Source of the DNA: Planctomycetota bacterium
GTDB taxonomy: Bacteria; Planctomycetota; Planctomycetia; Pirellulales; Pirellulaceae
Assembly (NCBI GenBank): GCA_963204915.1
Contig: CAUJHS010000061.1
Location: 62,001-126,000 of the forward strand
DNA: 64,000 nt
Reading direction: 5' to 3'
Part shown: piece after piece, positions 36,841 through 45,878 of the stretch
Numbering within the stretch: position 1 is the first letter of the stretch
Layout: each line of letters begins with the position of its first letter
Position numbers and translations under genes: made by a program
The notes under the pieces: model-generated
What the model saw: only the letters and a program-made list of their open reading frames with translations
Database searches by the model: none
Told to the model about the DNA's origin: nothing

Positions 36841-37110
36841 ATGACGATCACAAAAGAGCGGAAACAGGAATTAATCCAAGGCTATCAACGCGATGACAGT
36901 GACACGGGCTCGCCCGAAGTCCAGATCGCGATTCTCACGACGCGGATTAATAACCTGACCGAGCACATGCAGACCCACAAGAAGGACTACGCTTGCCGGC
37001 GTGGTCTGCTGGCGCTGGTAAGTCGGCGCCGCCGTCTGTTGGACTATCTCAAGCGCGTCGATCCGCAACGCTATATTGAGATCATTCAGCGACTGTCGAT
37101 TCGTAAGTAG
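36841..37110 (+). CDS. rpsO: 30S ribosomal protein S15
   Basis: 89 residues, the normal length. S15 binds 16S rRNA early in 30S assembly. The sequence has the family signature: [52 protein letters not shown] and [12 protein letters not shown]. The rpsO-pnp order is the classical bacterial arrangement; here pnp follows after 274 bases. The unusual leader is described separately. Confidence 0.97.
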   Translation: MTITKERKQELIQGYQRDDSDTGSPEVQIAILTTRINNLTEHMQTHKKDYACRRGLLALVSRRRRLLDYLKRVDPQRYIEIIQRLSIRK

Positions 37111-37384
37111 CGAATCTGCAAAGAGTTGTATTTGGTTTGCTCGCAGCCAGCGGCGTCATGGCGGCGCTTCAGTTGAAGAAACAGTCGATCGCCGTTGGCT
37201 TCTCTTGAGACATCGCATTTGCTCCCTTTCTTTCAAGAGGGATGCTCCCGGTGCGTCGTTTTCTTCTGCACGCCCCTCATCGTGGGGTTTTTGTTGGAGG
37301 CGCCTTGCGTGCGTGATGACGCCACGCCAGGGCGTACCACTTGCCCGTGCCGAAGCGCAACTTGGAAGTTAGGAAACGAAGGAA
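37111..37384 (+). other. rpsO-pnp intergenic region with short terminator-like hairpin
   Basis: A short hairpin CCCC-TCATCGT-GGGG (37273-37287) followed by T5 (37288-37292) may attenuate read-through from rpsO to pnp. The stem is only four G-C pairs, so the effect may be partial. In enterobacteria this intergenic region is the site of RNase III processing and pnp autoregulation. I see no gene here. Confidence 0.4.
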
Positions 37385-39607
37385 GTGAAAGTACGCGTAG
37401 AAAAGCAAATTGGTCATTCGACTCTCGTCTTTGAAACAGGTTTCTTCGCCAAACAAGCCGCCGCTGCGGTCATGGCCAGTTATGGCGAAACGGTCGTGCT
37501 CAACGCCGTAGTGTCCGGCACTCCCCGGGCAGGCATTGATTTCTTCCCGCTGACATGCGACTACCGCGAGCGCACCTCGGCCGCCGGTAAGTTCCCAGGA
37601 GGCTTCAAGAAGCGCGAAGGACCGCCCAGCACCAAAGAAACGTTGACGTCGCGGTTGATGGATCGCCCCGTCCGACCGTTATTCCCCGAGTGGTTCAAAG
37701 ACGAGGTGCAGTGCCAGGCGATCGTGCTCTCGCATGACGGCAAGAACGACTCGGACGTGGTGGCCATGAACGGCACCGCCGCTGCCTTGCACGTTTCGAA
37801 GCTCCCCTTCAATGGGCCGCTCGGATCGGTGCGAGTCGGCCGGATTCGCGGCAAATTCGTGCCGTTTCCCACGGGCGAAGAGCTGGAAGAGAGCGATCTC
37901 GACCTGATCATCTCGGGCAACAAGAAATCGGTCTTGATGATCGAAGGCTTCGCCCGAGCCATGCCCGAAGACGAAATGATGGAGGCTCTGCTGTACGCGC
38001 ACGACCTGGTGCGTGAAGTGTGCGACCTGCATCAAGAATTCTACGAAGCGGTGGGCGTGGTCAAGGCTGAGTGCGTCATTCCGCCCGATGACGGATTGTA
38101 CGACCGCTTGCGCGGCGCCTACTACGATCAACTTCGTGGCGCCCAGCAAACGGAAGGCAAACAAGCTCGGGCTGAAGCGGTGCGCATCCTCAAAGAGCGC
38201 GTCATCACCGAGGTGATTCCTGATCCCAAGGCCGAAGGAGCGATCGCGGCGAACCACTTCGCCAACATCTGGGATCGCCTGGAGCAGCGCGTCGTGCGCG
38301 ACTTGATTCTGGCCGGCACCCGGCCCGACGGTCGCGATCGCAAGACCCTGCGCCCCATCCTGTGCGAAGTGGGCGTTTTACCGCGCACACATGGCTCGGC
38401 GGTATTTCAACGCGGTGAAACGCAGGCGCTCATCTCCGTCACGCTTGGCACCGGACGCGACGAACAGCGCGTCGATACGCTCTTCGAGGAATACTCGAAG
38501 AAGTTCATGCTCGATTACAACTTCCCGCCGTTCTCGGTGGGCGAGGCGAAGCCGATTCGCGGCCCCGGCCGCCGCGAAATTGGCCACGGCGCCCTGGCGG
38601 AGCGCAGCGTCAACCCTGTCTTGCCGCCGCCCGATAAGTTCCCCTACACCGTGCGTGTGATTTCCGACATTCTGGAGTCCAACGGCTCTTCGTCGATGGC
38701 CAGTGTGTGCGGCGCCACCTTGGGCTTGATGGACGCGGGCGTGCCGATCAGTGACCCCGTCGCGGGCATCTCGATTGGGCTGGTTAAAGAATCCGACGAT
38801 CAATGGGCCTTGCTTACCGATATCCTCGGTACGGAAGATCACCATGGCGACATGGATTTCAAGATCGCCGGCACGCAGCGCGGAATCACCGGCATTCAGC
38901 TCGATCTGAAGATCGACGGCATTCACGATGAGATCATTCGCCAAACGCTGACGCAAGCTCGCGAAGCGCGAATTGAAATCCTCCGCAAGATGCTGTCGGC
39001 CATTCGTGAGCCGCGTGCGAACATTTCGCAGTACGCTCCACGACTGCTCCGTACCAAGATTGATCCGGAGAAGATCGGCGCGTTGATTGGCCCCGGCGGT
39101 AAGAACATCCGTCAAATCCAAGAAACGACCGGCACGGTAATTGAAGTGGATGACGACGGCTGGGTCACGGTCGCTAGCAGCAACCAAGAGTGGGCCGAAG
39201 CGGCACTCGCCCAGATCGAAGCCTGCACCGCCACGGTGCAAATCGGCAAGATTTATAACGGCCGCGTGGCCAGTGTGAAGGACTTCGGCGCCTTTGTCGA
39301 AATTCTTCCAGGTCGAGACGGTCTGTGCCACATCAGCGAGTTGTCCAGCGAGTACGTGTCCAGCGTTACCGACGTGTGCAACGTGGGCGACGAGATCAAG
39401 GTGCTCGTGATTGACATTGACGATCATGACCGCGTAAAACTCAGCCGCAAGCGCGCCTTGCAAGAGTTGGGCTTGCCGGACGATCGGGTTCCCGCAGGCG
39501 GGGCGGCGCGTCCTCCTCGCCAAGAGCGCCGCGATCGCGGTGATCGAGGCGACCGGGGAGATCGCGGCGAGCGCTCCGAGCGAGGCGAACGGCCGCGTCG
39601 GCACTAA
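37385..39607 (+). CDS. pnp: Polyribonucleotide nucleotidyltransferase (PNPase)
   Basis: 740-residue phosphorolytic 3'-5' exoribonuclease of the RNA decay machinery, cytoplasmic trimer. GTG start with AAGGA nearby. Two RNase PH-like domains are present: the first with YRERTSAAGKFPGGFKKREG, the second with RGETQALISVTLGTGRDEQ and the catalytic segment DILGTEDHHGDMDFKIAG. A KH domain (IGALIGPGGKNIRQIQ) and an S1 domain (GRVASVKDFGAFVEILPGRD) follow. The last 30 residues are Arg/Gly/Asp-rich with repeated RGD units, absent from enteric PNPase, and may bind RNA or partners. Terminated strongly at 39642-39673. Confidence 0.97.
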   Translation: MKVRVEKQIGHSTLVFETGFFAKQAAAAVMASYGETVVLNAVVSGTPRAGIDFFPLTCDYRERTSAAGKFPGGFKKREGPPSTKETLTSRLMDRPVRPLFPEWFKDEVQCQAIVLSHDGKNDSDVVAMNGTAAALHVSKLPFNGPLGSVRVGRIRGKFVPFPTGEELEESDLDLIISGNKKSVLMIEGFARAMPEDEMMEALLYAHDLVREVCDLHQEFYEAVGVVKAECVIPPDDGLYDRLRGAYYDQLRGAQQTEGKQARAEAVRILKERVITEVIPDPKAEGAIAANHFANIWDRLEQRVVRDLILAGTRPDGRDRKTLRPILCEVGVLPRTHGSAVFQRGETQALISVTLGTGRDEQRVDTLFEEYSKKFMLDYNFPPFSVGEAKPIRGPGRREIGHGALAERSVNPVLPPPDKFPYTVRVISDILESNGSSSMASVCGATLGLMDAGVPISDPVAGISIGLVKESDDQWALLTDILGTEDHHGDMDFKIAGTQRGITGIQLDLKIDGIHDEIIRQTLTQAREARIEILRKMLSAIREPRANISQYAPRLLRTKIDPEKIGALIGPGGKNIRQIQETTGTVIEVDDDGWVTVASSNQEWAEAALAQIEACTATVQIGKIYNGRVASVKDFGAFVEILPGRDGLCHISELSSEYVSSVTDVCNVGDEIKVLVIDIDDHDRVKLSRKRALQELGLPDDRVPAGGAARPPRQERRDRGDRGDRGDRGERSERGERPRRH

Positions 39608-39641
39608 TTGGTGCTTGCACACCCTAGGTCGTACCAACGAT

Positions 39642-39673
39642 AAAGGAGGACTCACCCCGAGTCCTCCTTTTTT
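39642..39673 (+). terminator. Rho-independent terminator of pnp
   Basis: AAAGGAGGACTC (39642-39653), loop ACCCC, GAGTCCTCCTTT (39659-39670), with the T-run continuing to 39673. The stem is a perfect 12 pairs and lies 35 bases after the pnp stop. Confidence 0.93.
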
Positions 39674-39803
39674 GTTAACCGGCGCTACGTTCAACCCACG
39701 CTCACGGGCCGAGGCAAGCGATGCGGGACATTACCGTCCTTTGTCGCCCGGCGGGAAGCGGTTCAACGTCCTAAGGCGCGGGTGTCGTGTGGAGAAACCG
39801 CAT

Positions 39804-41072
39804 ATGGGCTGTGAATCTCTGTTTCGTTCCAAGTGGCTTGGTTTGTGGCTATGCCTTTGCGGATGGAGCAACCTTTGGCTCGAAAGGAGCTTGGCCGAAG
39901 ATTTCCCACAATTCCGAGGGCTAACCGGCCAGGGGCATTCGCGTGAGTCGGGGCTACCTCTCACCTGGAACGAAACGGAGAAAATCGTCTGGAAGACGCC
40001 ACTGCCAGGTTCGGGCTGGTCGTCTCCGTCGATTCAAGGCGAGCACATCTGGCTGACGGCCGCCGTCGATGAAGGGCGTTCGCTGCGCGCCCTGTGCCTC
40101 GACGCATCGCACGGCCAAATCTTGCACAACGTCGAGGTATTTCACAAAGATGATCCTGGCAAGATTCACGAAAAGAACAGTCACGCATCGCCCACGCCAG
40201 TTTTAGACGGCGACCGAGTCTATGTTCACTTCGGCTCTCACGGCACTGCCTGCTTAACGACCAAAGGCGAAATCATTTGGAAAACTCGACTGGACTACTA
40301 TCATCGGCACGGTCCTGGCGGTTCGCCCACCTTGGAAGGTGACTTGCTGATCATCCACTGTGACGGCTTCGATGCGCAGTTCGTCGTCGCCCTCAACAAG
40401 CATACGGGACAAGAAGTCTGGCGCGTCGATCGAGACGGAAAGCATGCGTACTCCACGCCGCTCGTGATCGACGTCGCAGGACAGCGCCAACTGATCAGCG
40501 TCGGCGGTGAATGGGTATTCGCCTACGACCCGCCGACGGGACGTATTTTGTGGCAAGTGCGCTATCCGGGCGGATACTCCACGATCCCTCGCCCCGTGTA
40601 TGGGCACGGATTGGTGTTTCTTTCGTCAGGGTACGACAAGCCGGTGTTTTACGCCATTCGCCCGACGGGCTCTGGCGACGTGACCGAGACCCACGTGGCT
40701 TGGACGCTGGAGCGCGGGGCGCCGTTGACGCCTTCGCCGCTACTGGTCGGGGATGAGTTGTACCTGGTAAGCGATGACGGCATTCTGACGTGTGTCGAAG
40801 CCGCGACGGGCAAAACTCATTGGCGGCAGCGCCTGGGGGGCAACTTCTCCGCATCGCCGCTCTACGCCGACGGCCGCATTTACCTACTCGACGAGAACGG
40901 AAACTCCACGGTTGTTGCGCCGAACAAAGAAAGCTACCAGAAATTGGCGGTCAATGTGCTTCCGGGCCGAACTTTGGCGTCTCCCGCGGCCTCCGCGGGC
41001 TCGCTGTTCCTTCGCACCGACGCGGCGCTGTACCGCATCGCCCGGAAAGTCGAAGGGGCTGCGAGTCATTAA
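39804..41072 (+). CDS. Exported PQQ-type beta-propeller protein (BamB-like)
   Basis: 422 residues from the ATG at 39804, with GGAG nine bases upstream; the frame is open back into pnp, but only this start gives a signal peptide (FRSKWLGLWLCLCGWSNLWL) and avoids pnp and its terminator. The mature protein begins EDFPQFRGLTGQGHSRESGL, a planctomycete hallmark of the PQQ_2/outer-membrane-protein-assembly-factor-BamB-like class. Repeated blades contain W-x-T-x-L-P motifs such as KIVWKTPLPGSGWSSPSI, EVWRVDRDGKHAYSTPLV and THWRQRLGGNFSASPLY. No quinoprotein catalytic residues stand out, so a structural or binding role is more likely than dehydrogenase activity. It is followed closely by the alpha/beta hydrolase gene. 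Confidence 0.88.
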   Translation: MGCESLFRSKWLGLWLCLCGWSNLWLERSLAEDFPQFRGLTGQGHSRESGLPLTWNETEKIVWKTPLPGSGWSSPSIQGEHIWLTAAVDEGRSLRALCLDASHGQILHNVEVFHKDDPGKIHEKNSHASPTPVLDGDRVYVHFGSHGTACLTTKGEIIWKTRLDYYHRHGPGGSPTLEGDLLIIHCDGFDAQFVVALNKHTGQEVWRVDRDGKHAYSTPLVIDVAGQRQLISVGGEWVFAYDPPTGRILWQVRYPGGYSTIPRPVYGHGLVFLSSGYDKPVFYAIRPTGSGDVTETHVAWTLERGAPLTPSPLLVGDELYLVSDDGILTCVEAATGKTHWRQRLGGNFSASPLYADGRIYLLDENGNSTVVAPNKESYQKLAVNVLPGRTLASPAASAGSLFLRTDAALYRIARKVEGAASH

Positions 41073-41091
41073 ACCTTGAACGAGCGCGTGG

Positions 41092-41892
41092 ATGGCGAAC
41101 CAATCTTGGCCCGAGTTAACGAGCGTCTGGCATGACGTCGGCCCCTACCGCATTCATACCCGCCAAGCAGTATTCCCGGAATCTCACCGCGTGCCGATCG
41201 TGCTCGTTCACGGGCTGGGGATGTCGAGCCGCTACATGGCGCCGTTGGCGCGCCGCCTGGCGCGCTGTGGTGCAGTCTATGCGCCCGACTTGCCCGGCTT
41301 TGGCAGAAGCGCGACGCCCACGCATACGCTGAATGTCGGCGAATTGGCCGACGTTCTGATCGCCTGGATGGACGCGCAAGGTCTCGGCCAAGTTTCGCTG
41401 ATTGGCAACTCGCTCGGTTGCCAGGTTATCGTCGAAACCGCCTACCGGTTTCCCGAACGGGCGTCGCGGCTGGTCTTAGTGGCGCCGACAATGGACCGCC
41501 ACGCGCGAACCGCCGCTCCGAACATCTACCGCTTGGTCGTTGATGCGTGGCGCGAACCCTGGTCGCTGCTGCTTTTAGCCGCGTGGGCCTACTGGGACAC
41601 GGGGTTCGTGCGGCTGTGGCGCACGTTGCAGCACGGTCTGGAACATCGCGTGGAGGAGTTGCTGCCGGGGTTAGCTCAGCCCACGCTCGTTGTGCGCGGG
41701 GCGATGGACCCGATCGTTCCCCAACCGTGGGTGGAGGAAGTGACGCGACTTCTTCCCGACGGCCGATTGATCGTCATTCCCGAGGGAACGCATGCGGTTC
41801 ATTACGCGATGCCCGATCTGGTACTTACCTCGATCGAGCCGTTTCTCTTGACCCAAGCGGGGCCTGTCGAACCCGCCACAACCAGTGATTGA
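41092..41892 (+). CDS. Alpha/beta hydrolase
   Basis: 266-residue cytoplasmic alpha/beta hydrolase. The oxyanion region is VLVHGLGMSSRYM. The nucleophile elbow is LIGNSLGCQV with Ser107; acid Asp206 is in VVRGAMDPIVP and the base His234 in PEGTHAVHY. The cap (about 130-185) is short and Trp-rich (DAWREPWSLLLLAAWAYWD). Length fits an esterase, hydrolase or C-C bond hydrolase, and the substrate cannot be read. It lies 19 bases after the propeller gene and may share its transcript. Confidence 0.9.
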   Translation: MANQSWPELTSVWHDVGPYRIHTRQAVFPESHRVPIVLVHGLGMSSRYMAPLARRLARCGAVYAPDLPGFGRSATPTHTLNVGELADVLIAWMDAQGLGQVSLIGNSLGCQVIVETAYRFPERASRLVLVAPTMDRHARTAAPNIYRLVVDAWREPWSLLLLAAWAYWDTGFVRLWRTLQHGLEHRVEELLPGLAQPTLVVRGAMDPIVPQPWVEEVTRLLPDGRLIVIPEGTHAVHYAMPDLVLTSIEPFLLTQAGPVEPATTSD

Positions 41893-42013
41893 GCTTGGCG
41901 AGTCGACGCATGTTCTCTAAACTCCAAGTGGCGTAGTCCTTCGACGTTGAGGGGCACGACGACCGTGCTGCGCAGGAGGCGCATGGAGTTTCCTTTGAAA
42001 GAACGATGTAAAC

Positions 42014-43882
42014 ATGGACGGAGCACTGGCTGCCGCAGGTTTGTCTTTGCGCGACTTGGCCCGGGCGTGGGGTATTGTGGATGAGTATTACGACGCCTTT
42101 GGCGTGCGTCGCCAGGCGTCGACGGAAACGTGTTACGCATTTCTTCAAGCGATGGGGTGTAGCGACTCCCATCCGCGGCCGCGTCCTTCGCCGGTCATCA
42201 TCGCGGGACCAGGACGCAACAGACACGTCGTTTGCGGCGAACTGCACTTGGAGGACGGGGCCGTCTTAGCGATCGACGGGCCGTTTCCTCCCGACTTGCC
42301 CATCGGTTATCACACGCTACGAAGTCGCGAAGATGACACGTTGAGACTGATCATCTCGCGTCCCGCCAAGTGCTTTTTGCCGCCCGAGCTGAAAGCCGGC
42401 GGTTGGGCGGTTCAGCTTTACGCGACGCGCAGCGAACAAAGCTGGGGATTTGGCGATCTGGCCGACTTGCGTCATCTGGCGCATTGGTCAGCCCAGCGCG
42501 GCGCTAGCATGATGCTGCTCAACCCGTTGTGCGCCGTGGCCCCCACCAAGCCGCAGCAACAAAGCCCCTACTATCCCACAAGCCGTTGTTTTCACAATCC
42601 GTTGTATATCAACGTAGCCGAGGTTCCCGGCGCTGCGGCCCTTGGCGCCGACTTGGAGCGTCTTGCCGCGGCGGGACGCGGTTTGAACCAGGCGCGCAAG
42701 ATTGACCGCGACGCCGTGTTTGAACTTAAAATGGCGGCGTTGGAAAAAATTTGGTCGCGAGGAATCAACCGGGCCACGCTCGATGCGTATTGCCGCACTC
42801 GGGGCGCCCACTTGGAAACCTTCGCCGTGTTCTGCGCCTTGTGCGAACACTTGAACGCCGACTGGCGGCAATGGCCCGCCGAGTACAGCAGTCCGGATTC
42901 GTCAGCCGTACGGCGATTTGCGCAAGAGCGGGTCGATCGCGTCCGCTTCCATCAGTGGTTACAAGCGGTTCTGGATGAACAACTCGCGCAGGCCGCACAA
43001 GAATTGCCTTTGGTCTACGACCTGCCGATTGGTTTTGACCCCGGCGGCGCCGATGCCTGGGCTTGGCAAGACGTGATGGTGTTAAACGCTCATATTGGCG
43101 CCCCGCCGGATCCCTTCAACACTTTAGGACAGGACTGGGCGCTGCCGCCTTTTGCTCCTCAGCGATTGCAAGCGGCGCATTACCGGCCCTTGATTGAGAC
43201 CGTGCGTGCTACGCTGCGTCACGCAGGCGGCATTCGCGTCGATCATGTGATGGGCCTGTTCCGCCAGTATTGGATTCGTGAAGGGGACAGCGCCGATAGC
43301 GGTTGCTATGTGCGTTTTCCCGCCGAAGAACTTCTGGCGATCCTGGCGGTCGAAAGTCACCGTGCGCGGGCGTGGGTAGCGGGTGAAGACTTGGGAACCG
43401 TCGAGCCGGGAGTGCGTGAACAACTGGCGAGCGAAGACATTTTGTCGCATCGGTTGCTGTGGTTCGACGATAACCCCGCGAGCTATCCTTGGCGCAGCAT
43501 TGCCGCGGTAACGACGCACGATTTGCCCACGATCGGCGGTTTATGCTCGGGCGCCGATGTCGCCGCGCAGCGATCCCTGGGTTTTTCGCCGGATGACGCC
43601 GCTCATGAGGCAATGCGCCGTCGGTTATACGCTTCGGCGCAAATCCCGCCGGATGCCCCACTTGCCCAATTGATCGTGGAAACGCATCGCGGCTTGGCGC
43701 GGTCGCCCTCGGCCGTAGTTACGGCAACCTTGACCGACGCGCTCGGAGTTGAGGAACGCCCCAATATGCCCGGCACGATCGACGCCTGGCCCAATTGGTC
43801 GCTTGCACTGCCGGCCACCTTGGAGCAAATCGTGACGGATCCCGCCGTGAGACAAGTGGCCGACGCGATGGCGCGTCGCTAA
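42014..43882 (+). CDS. malQ: 4-alpha-glucanotransferase (amylomaltase, GH77)
   Basis: 622 residues. The enzyme transfers alpha-1,4-glucan segments between maltodextrins in glycogen/maltose metabolism. GH77 motifs: EQSWGFGDLADL (the LGIG/WG-type start of the barrel), SPYYPTSRCFHNPLYI, DLPIGFDPGGADAW, the nucleophile region GGIRVDHVMGL with Asp410, acid/base in VAGEDLGTV (Glu458) and TTHDLPTIGG (Asp503). The N-terminal 120 residues are the non-catalytic domain found in bacterial MalQ. Length is within the normal range. No clear ribosome binding site. A sugar role agrees with the carbohydrate genes upstream, but it is separated from them by rpsO-pnp. Confidence 0.95.
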   Translation: MDGALAAAGLSLRDLARAWGIVDEYYDAFGVRRQASTETCYAFLQAMGCSDSHPRPRPSPVIIAGPGRNRHVVCGELHLEDGAVLAIDGPFPPDLPIGYHTLRSREDDTLRLIISRPAKCFLPPELKAGGWAVQLYATRSEQSWGFGDLADLRHLAHWSAQRGASMMLLNPLCAVAPTKPQQQSPYYPTSRCFHNPLYINVAEVPGAAALGADLERLAAAGRGLNQARKIDRDAVFELKMAALEKIWSRGINRATLDAYCRTRGAHLETFAVFCALCEHLNADWRQWPAEYSSPDSSAVRRFAQERVDRVRFHQWLQAVLDEQLAQAAQELPLVYDLPIGFDPGGADAWAWQDVMVLNAHIGAPPDPFNTLGQDWALPPFAPQRLQAAHYRPLIETVRATLRHAGGIRVDHVMGLFRQYWIREGDSADSGCYVRFPAEELLAILAVESHRARAWVAGEDLGTVEPGVREQLASEDILSHRLLWFDDNPASYPWRSIAAVTTHDLPTIGGLCSGADVAAQRSLGFSPDDAAHEAMRRRLYASAQIPPDAPLAQLIVETHRGLARSPSAVVTATLTDALGVEERPNMPGTIDAWPNWSLALPATLEQIVTDPAVRQVADAMARR

Positions 43883-43926
43883 TGCCGCGGCACGCCGGGT
43901 TTGGCGCGCAATGCAATTCGCCAAGC

Positions 43927-45600
43927 CTACAAGCTTGCGGGAACGGACTGTTTTGCGGTTGTCGACGACTCGCGTGCCGTTGACGAACTGCGCAATTGCG
44001 AATCGCGCGGCGCCGGTGTCGTTTTTCGCACTGCGGATGAACCGCGCCGTCGCCAACGATCGACCAACACAATCAGCGTCGTCAACACGATCGAGGCGCC
44101 CATGATACCGACCGCAGCGACCATGCTTTGCAACAATTGGGGCGCCAGAAGAATGGTTCCGCCGAGCATCAACATCATCACGCCCGACGCAAGTTTAAGA
44201 ATGCGTCCTTCGTGTTCTTGCAGCTTTCGCTTACCTAGGGTCCACGTGAAGACGGTCACAATTACGGCGAGCGGAATAACGTAAATCACGTTGTATAGCG
44301 CCAGGTAGCCGTAGTAGCTTGACGTGGGCAGGTCGCGCAGCGTAAGAATGCGCGTAAAAACCATCGGAAAACCCGCCGTACACATTAATTCATACGCGTT
44401 CGCGGCTGCCGCCAGCATCAGGGTGCCGGCCAGCATCGGCGCAAGTTTTGTGGCCGAGGCAAGCCGCCGCATGCGATCGAACAGGCCCGGTTTGGCGCTG
44501 TCGGGAATCGACAGCGACACGCCCTGTTTGAGCCAAAAGTAATCTTTGATGTTGATCGCCGCGGCGACGATCGCGAGTACTCCCGCGACAACGGTGATTG
44601 TTTTCAAATGCCCGGCGATCAAAAACACGTTGAGCCAGGCGGCCATGAACAAGAAGTAGAAAAGTCCGGAGCAGATCACGAAAATTCCGCCCACCGTGGC
44701 GATCTTCCAGCGACTCCGGGCGTTAATCAGCAAGCTCAATAGCGAGAGCAATACAAAGAATGCGCAAGGATTGAACGCGTCGCATCCAGCGATGACCAGC
44801 GTAAGCATTGGCATCGAGAGTTCGCTGGCCTTCACATCGCCAAAGGGCAAGGCCACCGTTTCTTCCGTGTCGACTTCCGCCGCTGGCGGCGGCAGATCGA
44901 GATCAAGTTCCAGATCCAGATTGAGTGCGCCGGCATTGGCTGACGACACGTCATCTCCGTCAGCCACCATACCGTCTTCGACTGGGCCGTCTTCGACTGG
45001 GCCGTCAGCCACGAGACCATCTTCGATGGGGCCTTCGACCGCAGGCGTCGCTTGGGATAAAACGTTTAATACCGCGAGAACAGGAACTCGGGGCGAACCG
45101 ATCGCAATGGGGTTTGCACCCCAGAGCCGATGCGTGGTCGATTCTTTGGCCGCGGCCTGCTGCTTTTCCTCCCATTGCTTTCGCAGGTGCTCGTGGCAGC
45201 GCACGAGGTTGTCTTCGAGCTTTCTTCCCGTCTGCTGATCGGAAAGATAGCCGACCATCATCTGGTTGCAGAAGAAGAACGCGGGGGTTTGCCCCGCCGG
45301 TTGGCCAATTTTGTTGGCCATTTTTTGATACAGGGTGAGGTTCGACGGATACTGCGATAGTTCGTACCGGCGAATTTTGAGCCACGGATGCCGCTTGCGC
45401 ATTTGCTCGGCGTACGCCAAAGCCGGCGGACAGTGTGGACACGTGGACCTCCAAAATACGTACAAGTTCACGCGGAGGCTGTTGTCTTGGTCCACCTCAT
45501 ACCAGCGCCAAGTGTACGGGTCGTCTTGGGCCTGCGCATGTTGGGGCAAGATGGCCGTAATACTTGCCACTGCCAGGACCGCGATTACAAAAAACTTCAT
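43927..45600 (-). CDS. Thioredoxin-like/CcdA-DsbD-type membrane fusion protein
   Basis: 557 residues; ATG at 45600 with CAGGAG eight bases upstream, giving a signal peptide (MKFFVIAVLAVASITAI, then LPQHAQA). Residues about 27-140 are a thioredoxin-like domain with the active site STCPHCPPA. An acidic linker with tandem VEDG units follows (see the repeat at 44972). The second half is a six-to-seven-helix membrane module with conserved Cys in AGCDAFNPCAFF and in LMCTAGFPMVF, the paired cysteines expected of the DsbD/CcdA electron-transfer core. It thus combines a periplasmic disulfide donor and a membrane reductant module in one chain; in DsbD the order is different. Expected role: transfer of reducing equivalents to periplasmic thiols, e.g. 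cytochrome c maturation. Confidence 0.85.
   Translation of the reverse strand: MKFFVIAVLAVASITAILPQHAQAQDDPYTWRWYEVDQDNSLRVNLYVFWRSTCPHCPPALAYAEQMRKRHPWLKIRRYELSQYPSNLTLYQKMANKIGQPAGQTPAFFFCNQMMVGYLSDQQTGRKLEDNLVRCHEHLRKQWEEKQQAAAKESTTHRLWGANPIAIGSPRVPVLAVLNVLSQATPAVEGPIEDGLVADGPVEDGPVEDGMVADGDDVSSANAGALNLDLELDLDLPPPAAEVDTEETVALPFGDVKASELSMPMLTLVIAGCDAFNPCAFFVLLSLLSLLINARSRWKIATVGGIFVICSGLFYFLFMAAWLNVFLIAGHLKTITVVAGVLAIVAAAINIKDYFWLKQGVSLSIPDSAKPGLFDRMRRLASATKLAPMLAGTLMLAAAANAYELMCTAGFPMVFTRILTLRDLPTSSYYGYLALYNVIYVIPLAVIVTVFTWTLGKRKLQEHEGRILKLASGVMMLMLGGTILLAPQLLQSMVAAVGIMGASIVLTTLIVLVDRWRRRGSSAVRKTTPAPRDSQLRSSSTARESSTTAKQSVPASL
44972..45001 (-). repeat. Perfect 15-base tandem duplication in the linker of the thioredoxin-CcdA fusion
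   Basis: CCGTCTTCGACTGGG occurs twice end to end (44972-44986 and 44987-45001), in frame, encoding a repeat of the PVEDG unit in the linker. Neighbouring DNA (about 44950-45035) holds degenerate further copies. This suggests recent slippage and length variability. Confidence 0.85.
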
Positions 45601-45878
45601 CCGAAGGGCTCCTGGTGTTAACTCACTAGCTTGCCCACACTGCCCCCGCAAGTTATATGCCCCTTTTCAACGTTTTGCGACATCAATCCTTGGGAAATTC
45701 TACGTTACGCTCCACGTCATGCATTTCGACATGTCGAAAGCGTTATTTTTGGCGTTTGGCGCAAGCTAAGACGCGCGGCAATATGGTCGAAAATGGGTTT
45801 AGCACGATCGTCGCCATCAGAAACCTGCCGTAAATTAAGAGGATTGTTCCTGACCTTGCCTATCAGAAAGACTCCAAC

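Noticed and set aside
38378-39694. 438-codon minus-strand frame opposite pnp
   Set aside because: It runs antisense to the complete PNPase gene and across its terminator. The product is composed of Arg/Ala/His-rich text without a known domain.
39540-39803. N-terminal extension of the PQQ-propeller frame into pnp
   Set aside because: It would overlap the end of pnp and span its strong terminator. The ATG at 39804 gives a signal peptide and a ribosome binding site.
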